A stretch of 64,000 nucleotides of DNA, from contig NC_079888.1 in NCBI RefSeq assembly GCF_029227915.1, forward strand, positions 2,431,001 through 2,495,000. Direction: 5' to 3'. The notes beneath the pieces were generated by a model, which was not told the origin of the DNA, did not search any database, and saw nothing but the letters and a program-made list of their open reading frames with translations. Origin of the DNA: Hydractinia symbiolongicarpus. Lineage: Eukaryota; Cnidaria; Hydrozoa; Anthoathecata; Hydractiniidae. The position numbers were made by a program, and so were the translations under genes. Positions 11,160 to 22,149 of this stretch are shown piece after piece. The first letter of the stretch is position 1; every line of letters begins with the position of its first letter.

Positions 11160-13595
11160 GATGTCTTGATGCCAATACTAAAAAGACTTCAAAGAAATGG
11201 AAAGCCCAAATTTTTAAGAAAAAAAAACGGTTCTTTTAAGAACTACATATTTATATTAAAATTTAATAGTTATTTTAACTACATAATAGTGACTCACGTT
11301 GAAGCCACACAAGATCTTTGCAGATTATGTGGTTCAGAAATTGTTTTAAAAAATGGATATAAAACAGCCAAATATGTAGAAGATTTTTCCAACTTGATAA
11401 ATGAATTGTATAGTATTACAGTGGAACAGGAAGATTCTGAAATCTATCCAAAATTGTTATGCAGTAGCTGCTGTAGCAAAATAAGGAGATTGGATAGTAA
11501 AAATCGTTTAGAAGCTTTCATATTTTAACCATGTACTAACACTTGTAAAGTTCGTGAAATGAAACCTTTTTTTTCTAAAAATTACATCTGAAGGAGCTGG
11601 ATTACTTTTTCTCTGAGAATAATTTTGTCAAGTCAAATTATTATTTCTTATTGAGAGTTTATTTTCGTCAGAAAAATAAAAAAAAGGTGCTGTTAATGAA
11701 ATAATTGTGTTTATTGACCATGATGATGCATGGTTTTGTAATGTCTACAACAAAAAATAGAAAAAGATATGAAATTTCTTGCTAAATTGTCCTATGTGTC
11801 TTTAGATTCGTCTGTTGGGATGTTTGCGAGGGAGTTAGGAGCAATTAAAATTTGGAAATCCTTACCAGATTATGGCAGTGTTGTTAAGTCTAGACTTGAC
11901 ATCAAACAACCTTTTTGTAATGCAAACAATGATAGTGTTGTGGCATTTGTTGAAGACGAATGTCATACCTCTCTTATCCAAAAAAATTATAAAAACGTGA
12001 GGCATGCAGTTTTTGCGTTCTTGTGTGGCACAGCAGTCTTGCTCATCACAACCGGAAAGAAAAAAAAAGCCAAAATTGCGGATAGCTCAAAAGCCAATTA
12101 TCGATACTTGATAAATGACGAACTGCAAGAACGTTTACGAAATGCGCAGAAACAAAATAGAGAAGCAGTGATTAGCTGTAAAAGCTGAAGAACAAGAAAC
12201 ATTAAAGGAAATAATGAATAACGAAAAAGTAGATTTTAATGTAGAAAGTGTGCAATGGTTGTTGTGGCAGCAACAAAAAGAGCAAGTAAATAAAAAAGAT
12301 AATAGAGGCATGAGATAGCATCACTTCGTACTACGTTGGTGTTTAAGCATTTATTATACATCTGCAAAAGAACACAATCAAATGTCAAAAAAGAGATTAC
12401 ATTTTTAAGGATTGCCACATGTGAATACTTTGAGAAAGTATGCCTAGTTTACTACAGCTAGCTCTGGCTTTAATGCAGATATAATTTTAGCAACGTATCG
12501 AATAATCAGATTTCTTAAACCTGCCAGAGTCAGATCTGGTATTTAAAAGAACAACTGGCCAGTTAGAAGGTTTTACTGAAATTGTCAACTTGAAGTAAAC
12601 GAAGAAGTCAGTGTTAGTCATGTTGAAATGAATAACGATTTTGCCAGACATGTTGTTACAACTTATTTGGTTCGAGGGATTCTTCTTTATTCACGTACCC
12701 ATTTGGATATTTTGCAGGTACAGGATTTACATCTGCGTAACTTTACCCATGCACTTTTGAGGCAACTAGATTTCTTCCAGACATAGGCTTTCTTTCGAGT
12801 TTTTGTTTGTGATAGTGCAAGCCCTAGTAGAAAGTTTTTTAAAATATTACTAACTGATGTTGATAACAACATGCATTGGACATGAAACCCTTTTTGTTAT
12901 GATCAGAAGGTTTACTTTATGTCAGATGCACCACATCTGTTTTAAAACAACAAGAAATTGCCTTGAAAATTCAAGTTGGAACAAAAACATGAGAAATCTT
13001 CATGCATGCCTTATTTTTTTCAAATCAGTAGCCCTATCACATTTACCTGTCAGTACTCTATATTAAACTTCTCAGTGTTGTTACTTAGAACATGTTTTTT
13101 CTTTATTTTACCCTTGCTTTCAATGCTTTTTTATATATTTTTTATAGTTTAAAGGTCACAATATTTCTTGTTGATCTTTTTTAATGGGATTTGGGATTGA
13201 ATCGTGGAGCTCCAGGGTTGCGAAATCTGCAGAAAATCACTGAAGAACACATACAGTCACCAAGATTAAGAATGCAAGTGAAATTGGCGGCACAGGTACT
13301 TTAACATTATAACATACAGGACATATGATTGTATAAACAATGCAGTTGTTGAATATTGTTTATTCATTTTTTTCCAGTTTTGTCATTATCTTGTTATATG
13401 TTTAGGCGCTAAGCGAAACAGTGGCAAACGCTCTCAAACTACAAGGCGGCGTGACACAGTATCCCTTATAAAGTTTATACGAATGATAAATCGAGTGTTC
13501 GATTCTTTAAATGTATCAACTATGCGGGAAAACAATCATGGAAGAGCCGATTTGCTGCCTTATATAAGTGTTGACGACTGGCGATTCATGGCATT
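11160..13595 (+). pseudogene. P-element-like transposase relic
   Basis: Fragments in several frames follow the order of P-like transposases. An N-terminal zinc domain (LCRLCG ... LLCSSCC) is at 11305-11480. A helical segment with the phrase WLLWQQQKE is at 12080-12320 and its continuation reaches about 12540. The catalytic-region phrase SDAPHLFKTTRNC is at about 12920-12960. Segments at 13200-13310 (MQVKLAAQ, followed by GTACTT) and 13406-13595 (SETVANALKLQGG, FDSLNVS, DDWRF) look like spliced exons. Stops and frameshifts are frequent. The same N-terminal half occurs on the minus strand at 18300-19549. Confidence 0.7.
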
Positions 13596-13756
13596 TTTTA
13601 AATTGCTTTTATTATAACTTATTGCAATGACTTACATATACATGTCCCACAAAAAATCATGCAAAGATAATAACATTATTTATATACTTTAATTCTTTGA
13701 ATAAGATTTCTTCCAGAACTACTTGAGTAGATGTAGGCTGTTTAGTCACGTGTTAA

Positions 13757-13805
13757 TGAGGTGACAAAACAGCAAGCTGTAATGATAATACTTGTCTAAA
13801 GACAG
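13757..13805 (-). repeat. Mini-copy (about 48 bp) of RLE-USP 3' terminus
   Basis: The sequence from AATGAGGTGACAAAACAGC to TTGTCTAAAGACAG matches the extreme 3' end of subfamily 2 elements seen whole at 42232 and 59370. Nothing upstream of the terminus is present. It is an extreme 5' truncation. Confidence 0.65.
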
Positions 13806-13809
13806 ATTT

Positions 13810-14429
13810 TCCCGAGATTTTTATTAGGCATATTTCGATAAGCACCTCTTTGCACAGAGTACAGAGTTTGTTTTGATTGATGATAGAAGTTTGATGTTGA
13901 AGAGTTTAAGTTTGCGATTATTTTTGTATTGCATGGCTATTTTATCACTATAATTGCTTCTAGTATGGATGCTAAGGTATGTCTAGCTAGTCTTCACAGC
14001 TTGTTTAATGTTTTTATCGATTAAAATTTTTTATTAAAAATAAAAAATAAAGTGTTAAACTGGTGTGTTTCTGTGGGATCAGGGCTCAATCATTTACAGC
14101 TTTAAGATTTCCTGACAGAGTTTAATGTTCAAGTAGAGTGTGATTCCTGTAGTTTATTGACAACAATTAAAAGATTAGCCATTATTAAACATTATTAAAT
14201 TGGGAACAGGGAAAAGTTAAGAGCTTAAGTAAGATTGCTAAGAATGTTAAAAGATCCGAGTATTGTGTGCTGTACGCTTCTGAACCCGACGACGTTTGGA
14301 AATTTCCATTGCTTATGGATTTTGAAAGGGGAGATTGGATATTGCTGTAGTTTGCTTATTCTGTCGTTAATTCGGTATATATATACTAGTTTATGTTCAC
14401 ATAATAAAAACTAGTTTTGTTGATATATA
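13810..14429. other. Non-coding stretch
   Basis: AT-rich sequence between the P-like relic and the inverted-repeat transposon. No gene recognised. Confidence 0.4.
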
Positions 14430-14654
14430 CTTGGAGGAAAGAATAAGAAACAACTTTTTTAATTCTATTGAAACACTGCGTGAGGTTCTAGCAGGTGTCT
14501 GTATGGAAACTTAATTTGAAATTTTGGCGGTTGTGTGACTAAATTATTCGTGATTAAGAATTCGCAACTATGATTGGTTATAAAAACAATTAGATAATTT
14601 GATGATGAAAGATTGGATTCTCCCAACCAGGCGAAAATCGTGCTCATTAGAAAG

Positions 14655-16320
14655 ATGGCGGATGAGGTGGTACACGAGGTGGATTTTGATATAGACAGCG
14701 AACTTATTATTTCAGATGAAATTTTAACAACTTTTAATGAGTATGAAGATGTGGAGATAGATATCGAAGATGATTTAACCCTTGAAGACTTGAGGGGTAT
14801 CGAAGAAGAAAGTTGTTCTGTGGTATTTCCAGTCTTACAGTTCGTAGATGACAACAATGCGGAAGACGTTACTTGTCAAAGTCAAGTAGAAGAAAATAAA
14901 GTTTTATTATGTCCTGTCTGCTCTACGAAGTACAAAAAAATAACATACCTGGAGAAACATGCAGCGACATGTGGTATGTTTTCATTAATTATTTGAAGGA
15001 TTGCATTTTTCCGTTATTATTTACACCTCTGACACATTATTTCTATTATAACTTTTTAAGGTGCAGCAGAGAAGGTCAGTGAACCTTCAGTAAAAAAATT
15101 AAATAGCTCAACAATCAAGCAGGAAAGGAAAAATCAACATGGTATGTGGGTAGCTAAATTTTATTTAATTTAAGAAATATGTATTTTAAATTTCCTTATA
15201 ATTCATTTTCATTAGACCTATACCTCTAGTCACATAATTTATTTTTATATTTGTGTTTATATGGTCAGATTCTATAAAATGCCTGATGAAGAATTAAATG
15301 TAGCACAAACAATGGTGTTGGATTCGTTATCTGGTCTTCTCAAAGATAGAAATTTGTCGAAACAAGTTGGAAGTAGTCCAACCTTGGGAAACAATGTGCA
15401 ACATTTAGTTTGTCAGCAAAGAATTGCAGAAGCAACGTGTTCATCCTGTTTCTACAAAATTAGTATCAGCAATCGTCGAAATAATGAAAGTATCAACAAT
15501 CTCAAGGGAAAGTGGAAGAGAAAAATTTTGGAGGGAAATACACAATTTTATTTTAAATTCTTGTATAAAGAAGGAGATTGCTGTCTTGGCAAATGTAACT
15601 TTAGAATGCAGACCCATTAATATGCTATTTTACACCATGGTAGTTGATATTGCAAAATATGTTTTGCAATATGACAACAAAACAACGGCAAAAAGATGTT
15701 ACCCAACTTAATGTTAAATTAAGTGATGAAGAGCAGAAAGTATTGTACTATGTTTCAGGTTATATTGTATTCTCTCTGTGTCAAAAATATCAAAAAAATT
15801 TGAAAGGTAAGAATGAAAAGTCTCGTATCATTGCAGTTTCAGCAATTCAATTTTTAAATACATTAAAAACATCGCGATTGGATCAAACATCGCACAATTC
15901 CTTAAGGTTCACAAGGGAATGGATTGATCTTGTAAACAGAGGTGGATTGGTATATGTGAACGATGACATGTTTATTTTTTGTCGAAGGATCAAAAATGCT
16001 ATTAGAACCATTCTAACTATTCATTTTCTAAAGAATTACTATGGGCAGGACATCCGTGAGTCATTAGAAAATAATTTAAATAGTGATAACTTAGTGGATT
16101 CTGCCCAAGACAGTTACCCAACCGTCATCTTGCTACTATCCTGAAAAGACAAATCTTAAAAGAATGGATTGACATTCGAGCACGAGCTTATATCGCTAGT
16201 TATTTACAAATTCTTAAAAGAAAAGTTGCTAAATGTAATTCAGAAAAGATATTAAAGGTGGTTTTATCTGACAAAAGAGAGCCAGCTATGAGAAAAAAAC
16301 TGACTTAAAAGCTTTAGGAT
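14655..16320 (+). pseudogene. Zinc-finger protein gene of the inverted-repeat transposon
   Basis: Exon 1 (14655-14973) starts at an ATG, encodes an acidic segment and ends in a C2H2-like finger (CPVCSTKYKKITYLEKHAATC). It is followed by a GTATGT donor. Exon 2 (about 15061-15139) continues in phase and again ends at GTATGT. From about 15265 the protein goes on through three frames (breaks near 15430, 15690 and 16140), with the phrase YVSGYIVFSLCQKY at about 15750 and RGGLVYVNDDMF at about 15945. That C-terminal wording resembles uncharacterised multi-copy cnidarian proteins. Function is unknown; it may be a second transposition protein. The frameshifts make it a pseudogene. Confidence 0.55.
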
Positions 16321-16375
16321 TTTATGTATATAATTGATTTTTATTTCCTTGTATATATTTGTAAAAACAAAAGCC

Positions 16376-16442
16376 CTGTTGGTCTAATGGTATGACACTC
16401 ATGTAAATGAGAAATCTAGGTTTAAATACTGGACAAATTAAT
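16376..16442 (+). repeat. Degenerate tRNA-like sequence
   Basis: An A-box-like TTGGTCTAATGGTATGA and a B-box-like GGTTTAAATACTGG have the spacing of a tRNA-Pro-like gene. The acceptor and anticodon stems no longer pair properly. It lies just left of the Penelope-like element. Confidence 0.4.
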
Positions 16443-16692
16443 ACTAGACTTAATTTCTAAAAAAATAAAATGCAACAATATATATATATACAACAAACAA
16501 GAATGCCTATTTGTAAACTTTGACATTGTGAATTTCTATCCATCGATAACATCAAATCTGTTGAATGATGCTCTGATCTTTGCCAAATCATACATTGAAG
16601 TCACTCCAGATGATGAACAGATAATTCTACAATCAAGAAAAACATTGCTTTATTATAACAAACAACCATGGGTTAAAAAATCTGGAAATTAA

Positions 16693-17912
16693 GATTTCGA
16701 CGTCCCAATGGGCTGTTTTGATGGTGCCGAATTATGCGAACTCGTCGGATTATTGATTTTGAACAAATTGAAAAATATTGTAGATGAGGGCGATATAATG
16801 GGATTATACAGGGACGATGGTCTTGGGATCTTTCGAAACACTACAGGCCCACAGAGCGATCGAAAAAGAAAAGAAATCATTAAATTATTTAAAGATTGTG
16901 GTCTCTCGATCACAATAGATACCAATATGAAAACCGTCAACTTTCTCGACGTTACTTTTGATATTACTAATAACACCTTTAGACCCTATATGAAACCAAA
17001 CAATGAACCCTTTTATTTTGACACTAACTCGAATCATCCATCAACCGTACTGAAACAACTGCCCGTCTCTATAAACAAACGCGTATCAGAACTCAGTTCA
17101 TCTAAAGAAATATTCGAAGAATCATTCAAATATACGAAAACGCCTTGAAAAATTCTGGACACAATGTAACCCCAGAATATGTGGAAAAAGTAGAAGACAC
17201 AGAGCTTTTACAAAACGAAAAACAGGAAAAAAGAAGACGTAAACGACGTATAATTTGGTTCAATCCACCTTTTTTCAAGAATGTCGCCACAAATGTTGGA
17301 AAAATTACGTTAAAATTAGTCAAAAAACATTTTCCAGAAACATCAGATCTCCACAAACTATTCAACAAAAACACAATTAAAGTCAGCTACTCCTGCATGA
17401 CTAATGTCGGCACGATAATCTCCGGGCATAATAAGCAAACTTTTTTCCCATCGGATAAAACTTTCGGATGCAACTGCAGAAAAAAAGGAGAATGTCCTAT
17501 GCAAAATCAATGCTTAATATCGAAATTAATTTACCAGGCAGAGGTCGGTAATAACAAAGATGAAGAGAAAAGGATATACGTAGGCGCCGCTGAAACTACG
17601 TTTAAGGAAAGATATCGAAATCACAAACGAGATATAAAATCATCGGGGTATAGAAAAAGTACCGCATTGTCAAGCTACGTTTGGAACTTGAAAGATCAAA
17701 ACAAAGAGCCAATTATCAGTTGGAAAATTATCAAAACCACGAACGCTAAAGCCAGATTGAATTATTGCAAATTATGTCTAACAGAGAAAATTGTGATTTT
17801 GAACTCCCTTGACGACCCGAAATTACTTAACTCAAAAAACGAATTTATCAGTAAATGTCGTCATGACAACAAATACTTGTTAAAGAACGTTAAGAGAATC
17901 GGTGTGGATTAA
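16693..17912 (+). pseudogene. Penelope-like RT / GIY-YIG endonuclease reading frame
   Basis: Two overlapping frames, 16708-17148 (end of RT) and 17145-17912 (finger plus GIY-YIG nuclease), belong to one protein. The second frame reads back upstream of its first possible start to about 17133 in agreement with the family, so the overlap is a frameshift and not a two-gene design. The GIY-YIG module keeps its Tyr-Val-Gly, Arg and His positions. The upstream RT region from 16510 is also present but is separated by the TAA at 16690. Confidence 0.75.
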
Positions 17913-18006
17913 ATATAAGAGTTCAAGATTTTAAGATATGTTTATGATTTTGTATTAATGCTTGTTTTGTTTTATCTTATAGATTTAACAAAATATTTAG
18001 TAACTT

Positions 18007-18045
18007 GTACCTGATGATTGTTTAACATGAAACTTAAAGTCGTAC
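18007..18045 (+). ncRNA. Hammerhead ribozyme of the Penelope-like element
   Basis: All hammerhead core parts occur in order: stem I strand GTAC (18007-18010), CTGATGA (18011-18017), a short stem II segment (TGT/ACA within 18018-18028), GAA (18029-18031), a 3-bp stem III with loop TAA (ACT/AGT, 18032-18040), C at 18041 and the second stem I strand GTAC (18042-18045), extendable by one T-A pair. Predicted cleavage follows C18041. Penelope-like elements are known to carry small hammerheads in their terminal repeats, which fits the position 95 bp after the coding end. Stem II is weak, so activity is uncertain. Confidence 0.7.
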
Positions 18046-18079
18046 ATATATATATAAAAAGAAAAATTTAAATTTAGGC

Positions 18080-18155
18080 TGAACAATTTCTAAAGCTGGG
18101 ATTTGCACCCAGGCTGCCTAACATGGCATTCTACTATTTAGACCTCAGACATGCG
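18080..18155 (-). repeat. Degenerate tRNA-like sequence
   Basis: The minus strand has an A-box-like GAGGTCTAAATAGTAGA and a B-box-like GGGTGCAAATCCC with tRNA spacing. Together with 16376-16442 it brackets the Penelope-like element, in the opposite orientation. It is not a functional tRNA by pairing. Confidence 0.35.
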
Positions 18156-18299
18156 GCTTACAATAGCTGTTTTTTATTATTTTCACAGTTAAAAAAATCA
18201 TACAAGTTAGCCACTATAGTAAAAGATAACACAACATATATATATATCTATAACTTTTTTTGTGGTAGTTTCCTCTTGCCGTTATTAAATCATTTCACA

Positions 18300-19549
18300 T
18301 TACATTAAGGGCAAGCTCTTGAAAACCAGACTGATGTAATGTAGGGTTATCGTTAGATCCACCAGCACTTCTTTGCTTGCTAAAGTGCTGCTCCAGTGGC
18401 TCTTGGGAAAATCTTTTACTTAAAACGAACTGAACACCATCTTGCTGTAACAATAGTTTGGTCAATGCCACAAATGATCCTACTAAATAAGAAGACAATA
18501 AGAGGGTGCCACCTCATGCCACGGGCGTCATTTTTTGTGGCAAGTTCTTTCTGCTGTTGCCACAATAACCACTGAGGGCTGTTCTCTTTAAAATCACATG
18601 TTTCTTTGCTTGTTAGAATTGTTTTTACTAATGTTTTTTGACATGTGTTCAACACAACACCATCTTTCTCAATAGCCTTTTTAACTTCTAATATTAATTT
18701 TGCTAACTGGTGTATGGTTAGCCGTCTTTCCTTTTGAACTTGCTTGTACCTATCTTCCAAATCATCACGAGATAGATACCTTATGTTACTTTTCAAGTGT
18801 TGATTTTTATCATTAATTGGTTGCCTGCTACGAATTGTGTGCAGCTTCTTTCTGACAAGAGAGCAATTTTCAAAAATCTGTATTTCTTTTGTGTGTAATA
18901 GGTGACAAGTGTTACTTCTAATTACACTGAAGTTATTTTTAGAAATAGTGACCATTGTATGGGTTTCAACCTTAGCAAATGGTAAGCCATCTGAATAGTT
19001 GTTAAACAGCTCCTGAAACTCAAAGCGTCTATGCAGAACATCTGAAAAGTCTCTAATTCCGTAGCAATTGGTGGTATTTTCCCATAAGGACACAAAGGTT
19101 TCTAAATTGTCATTGCATAATGTTATAGGGTATCCAAACTTTCTAAACACTGAATTTTCTATTACACGTTCATAGACAAAGCAAGACCATGTATGGTCAA
19201 GGTTAATTGTGATCAAAAATTTATTTACAATTGTCCCTGATTCTAATTGTTCTGGAAATATAAAAACTCGTTTTTTATTTTCAACATTTAGGACTGTGAA
19301 TCCTTTTTCCATCATCAATTTGTCCAATTTTGTGATATGAAAATCGTTTTTTCCAGTAGACTCCTCATTAGCACAAACACATAGTGAATCTTCATTATGT
19401 TGCCACACAAAAACTGCAGCATTTTCAACTTTCGGTTTTACCTCAGGGTTGACTAAGCATAACTTTGGATACCCATATTTCTTATCTGTCTTTATTTTAA
19501 AACCACAAACACGACACAATTTTTGTACATAAACTTTATGATCTTCCAT
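18300..19549 (-). pseudogene. P-like transposase, N-terminal half
   Basis: An open frame of 377 codons starts at ATG 19549 and runs to 18416. It opens with a zinc motif (LCRVCGFKIKTDKKYG), has a long middle region, then a helical segment and the phrase SPQWLLWQQQKELA followed by RGMRWHPLIV. The same wording occurs at 12240-12320 in the plus-strand relic, which continues into P-like catalytic motifs. Here the catalytic half is missing: homology stops near 18300, close to the Penelope-like element. It starts about 770 bp inside the right terminal repeat, so it is probably the transposase gene of the 14430-20320 transposon. Confidence 0.65.
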
Positions 19550-19559
19550 AATATTGGCT

Positions 19560-20200
19560 ATGAAAACAGCCGTTTTTATTAAGAATTAGTAAAAAGTAAA
19601 ACTAGGTACTTTATAAAATACTTCGTCAGTTCTATGTTACATGCGCTCACAACTAAACGATTTACTAAACTACATAAATCTTTGACTTCGAGTAATTCGC
19701 CCAGCTGGCGAAGCTGTAGAGCACTCTCTTGATAATATATTATCAAAACAAGAAGCCATATTGAAATCGGTAAAATTTCTTTTGTTCTTATGTTAACAGA
19801 ATTAGCGAAGAAGCACATGCTCGACGCTTTCGTAAACAAAAAGGTAAAGTTTATATCTCGTTTTAAAACGACGTTCTGTTACAAGAACTTATTTCTTTAG
19901 TTAGAATAAACATTAATCAAGCACACATTTTGTCGGCACTCGTCCGGCGCATATCTATCTATATTGTTTTTCATGATCAAAGTGGTATACTCAAGCCTGT
20001 AAAAATAGGTTAATATTACGGTCAAACGCTTTTTTTCAAACATATTGTTGAAGTTTTTAACAACAATGTTTACCGACTTATATTAGGCACACTTTCCATA
20101 CAAATTTCACGTGCCTGGAGCGTGTTACACTCAGATTTCAATAGAAAAATATTAGCACCTATTAAAGGCGAATATGGAATTTGATCATTTTTTTGCGAAA
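19560..20200. other. Non-coding right flank inside the 14430-20320 transposon
   Basis: No coding or repeat signal recognised. It probably holds the promoter of the minus-strand P-like gene. Confidence 0.35.
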
Positions 20201-20329
20201 AAGACTCGGTCGAGCACCTCACGCACTGATTCTTTTGAAATTAAAAACAATAGAAAATTAGAAAATAATTAAAGCGTACAGAAATGAAGTTGTTTCTCCT
20301 TCCGTATTCTTTCCTCCAAGATATATAAT

Positions 20330-21478
20330 ATCTTAATGGGAAAAAGTCTAGTCTATTTTAGTCCATTTAATTTAAGTGTATACAAGTTTTGTATTAGCAT
20401 TTGTAGACTGTAGGAGATTTTGTTCTGAGATTTTGTTCTTTGAAATATGCCACTCTCCCTATATGCTTTTTTATTACTAACTAGAATTTGACATCTGAAT
20501 GCAGTGGTTGTACAGTTAAACGTGTTTATATACTTTGTAAAAAAATGGCATTTCTGGCATGACTATAAAATGCTTATATTATGCCAATGATTTATATTGA
20601 AGTTTTTATTTAGTTAAATTTCATGATTTTGATAATTGTTTCTTACTGGATTTTTATAGTTTAATTTACTCTTTTTATCACAATTCTAATAATAACCTAT
20701 GCAAACTTCGCGGATGGCTTATATACCTGGTTTCTTTTTTACCCCTATCGTTTTTAAATTTAACAATCTGGTCTGTAAATTACACATATTTATCAAAAGG
20801 AAAATTCCTAAAATCGTGAGAACAGATGCAATAAATTGTTACTGTAGTAAGAACTAATGCTAAAAACATTTACAAACACAATTATATTTACAAAAACACT
20901 AGGTTAGTTTTTTCCGCATAGGTGGTTCAGTCTTTCTTGAAATTTTCATGTCCTTGAACTTTCATTCTGTATTTGCACAAAACAAATGCTTTCACAGATG
21001 CTTTTGCGCGAATATCGACCCGCTTTAGAATAATGTGTTTTTTCAGGAAATACGACAAAATCGTGATAAACATTGCGATCCTGCTTACTCTCTAACAGTT
21101 TTTTTGATGGTGTCTCTGATATCTTCACCTTGATATGTTTGTAGAAATTTAATATTTAAATGCTGTGTACAACGCTTTCAATTCTCCTTACGAAAATGTG
21201 CACATCATTTTTAACTTTTACTAACCCTCCACATTTGACCTCCTCAACCCATTTTTGCGTAAAGTATTAAAATGATTTAGACTCTAAGCCTTATTCACCT
21301 TTTATCTGCAGGCTACATAAAAGTTCTAAAGATGCTGACGTAACTACACTACATCTACTTGCTCTATCTATTCTTTGGAATTCTCATCTGATGAATTTCG
21401 CTCCATATATTTTCCAGCTTGTTTTGGTTTATTAAATCAATATTAAAAATATTAAAAATATTGCATAGAATCTAAGTC
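20330..21478. other. Non-coding stretch
   Basis: AT-rich, without recognisable genes or repeats. Confidence 0.4.
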
Positions 21479-21740
21479 CGATGTAATACTGGTGTAACGC
21501 CCTTTCAGGCTGAAAGTCATTACTCACGACCCCTTTCGCCAATTCACGCAAAACAAGATGGACGCTTCGTAACTTTGTTTTTTTCTATTCTGAGTTTAAA
21601 TCCATGAATGTCTCTACATTCATTCCGTGTTTGGTAAGAGATACTATTTCAATACTGTGCTTAGTTATGTTAGATACATATATCATTACTATTTACGATT
21701 TTGATGATGTTTAAACGTTTGTGTCATAGATTTGATCACG

Positions 21741-21743
21741 GCA

Positions 21744-21793
<50 letters not shown>

Positions 21794-22131
21794 GTGCATA
21801 TTTTACATGGCTAGCCTCACAAATATCGAGGGATATACCCTGTCTATTATTTCCAGGAGGGGCCATGGCGTAGATGGAGAGTCCTAGAGTATTTAATGCT
21901 CATTTTGAGCTACGCAGACCCAATTAGAGCCCGCGCTCTACTAGACAACTCCCAGCAACATCCAACGGCCCACACAGTGTGCCATCTTCCCAATTTCCCT
22001 TACATGGCTTGGGTTAACCCGGGGCTATGGTAACATTCACTCGCCCATGTTGAATCGCCGTCAAGAGGAATCGAACCCCGGTCTCCCGCACAGAGTACGA
22101 GAGCTATAACCACTAATCTACGGCGCCACAA
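21741..22131 (-). mobile_element. tRNA-derived SINE, second copy, with (GATA)n tail
   Basis: The reverse complement of 6181-6518, with the tRNA-like head at about 22055-22131 and a long (GATA)n run at 21745-21793 forming the 3' tail. A second partial copy of the head (about 17 bp ending GGCGCCAC) follows at 22132-22148, as if the 5' end had been duplicated on insertion. It lies in the 5' part of the DIRS-like element. Confidence 0.8.
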
Positions 22132-22149
22132 GTAATCTACGGCGCCACT

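Larger units (their letters stand above)
16494..18050 (+). mobile_element. Penelope-like retroelement, 5'-truncated
   Basis: The plus strand encodes the RT catalytic part (NFDIVNFYPSI at about 16525; YRDDGLGIF at about 16805). A linker with NPPFFKNVATNVGK and a Cys-rich finger (CNCRKKGECPMQNQC at about 17470-17515) follows, then a GIY-YIG nuclease (IYVGAAETTFKERYRNH at about 17575-17625) and a C-terminal KCRHDNKYLL phrase. The order RT, finger, GIY-YIG is that of canonical Penelope-like elements. Two breaks are visible: a TAA at 16690-16692 and a one-base shift near 17132. The coding part ends at 17912 and a hammerhead ribozyme follows. AT-dinucleotide runs border both ends. Confidence 0.85.
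14430..20320. mobile_element. 5.9-kb DNA transposon with terminal inverted repeats
   Basis: The left end at 14430 starts CTTGGAGGAAAGAATA; the right end, read from 20320 inward, starts with the same 16 bases. Similarity resumes inside both ends as AGAAACAACTT, then TTCTATTG, then a TGCGTGAGG(T/G)(T/G)CT block, giving an imperfect repeat of about 75 bp (left) and 100 bp (right). ATATATA directly flanks both ends (14423-14429 and 20321-20327), a likely target duplication. Inside lie a plus-strand gene (14655-16320) and a minus-strand P-like gene (19549-18300) converging on a Penelope-like insertion. The superfamily is unassigned; the P-like frame suggests P. Confidence 0.65.

Noticed and set aside
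21745-21793. CRISPR-like regular repeat
   Set aside because: It is a plain (GATA)n microsatellite forming the SINE tail. There are no spacers, and the genome is eukaryotic.
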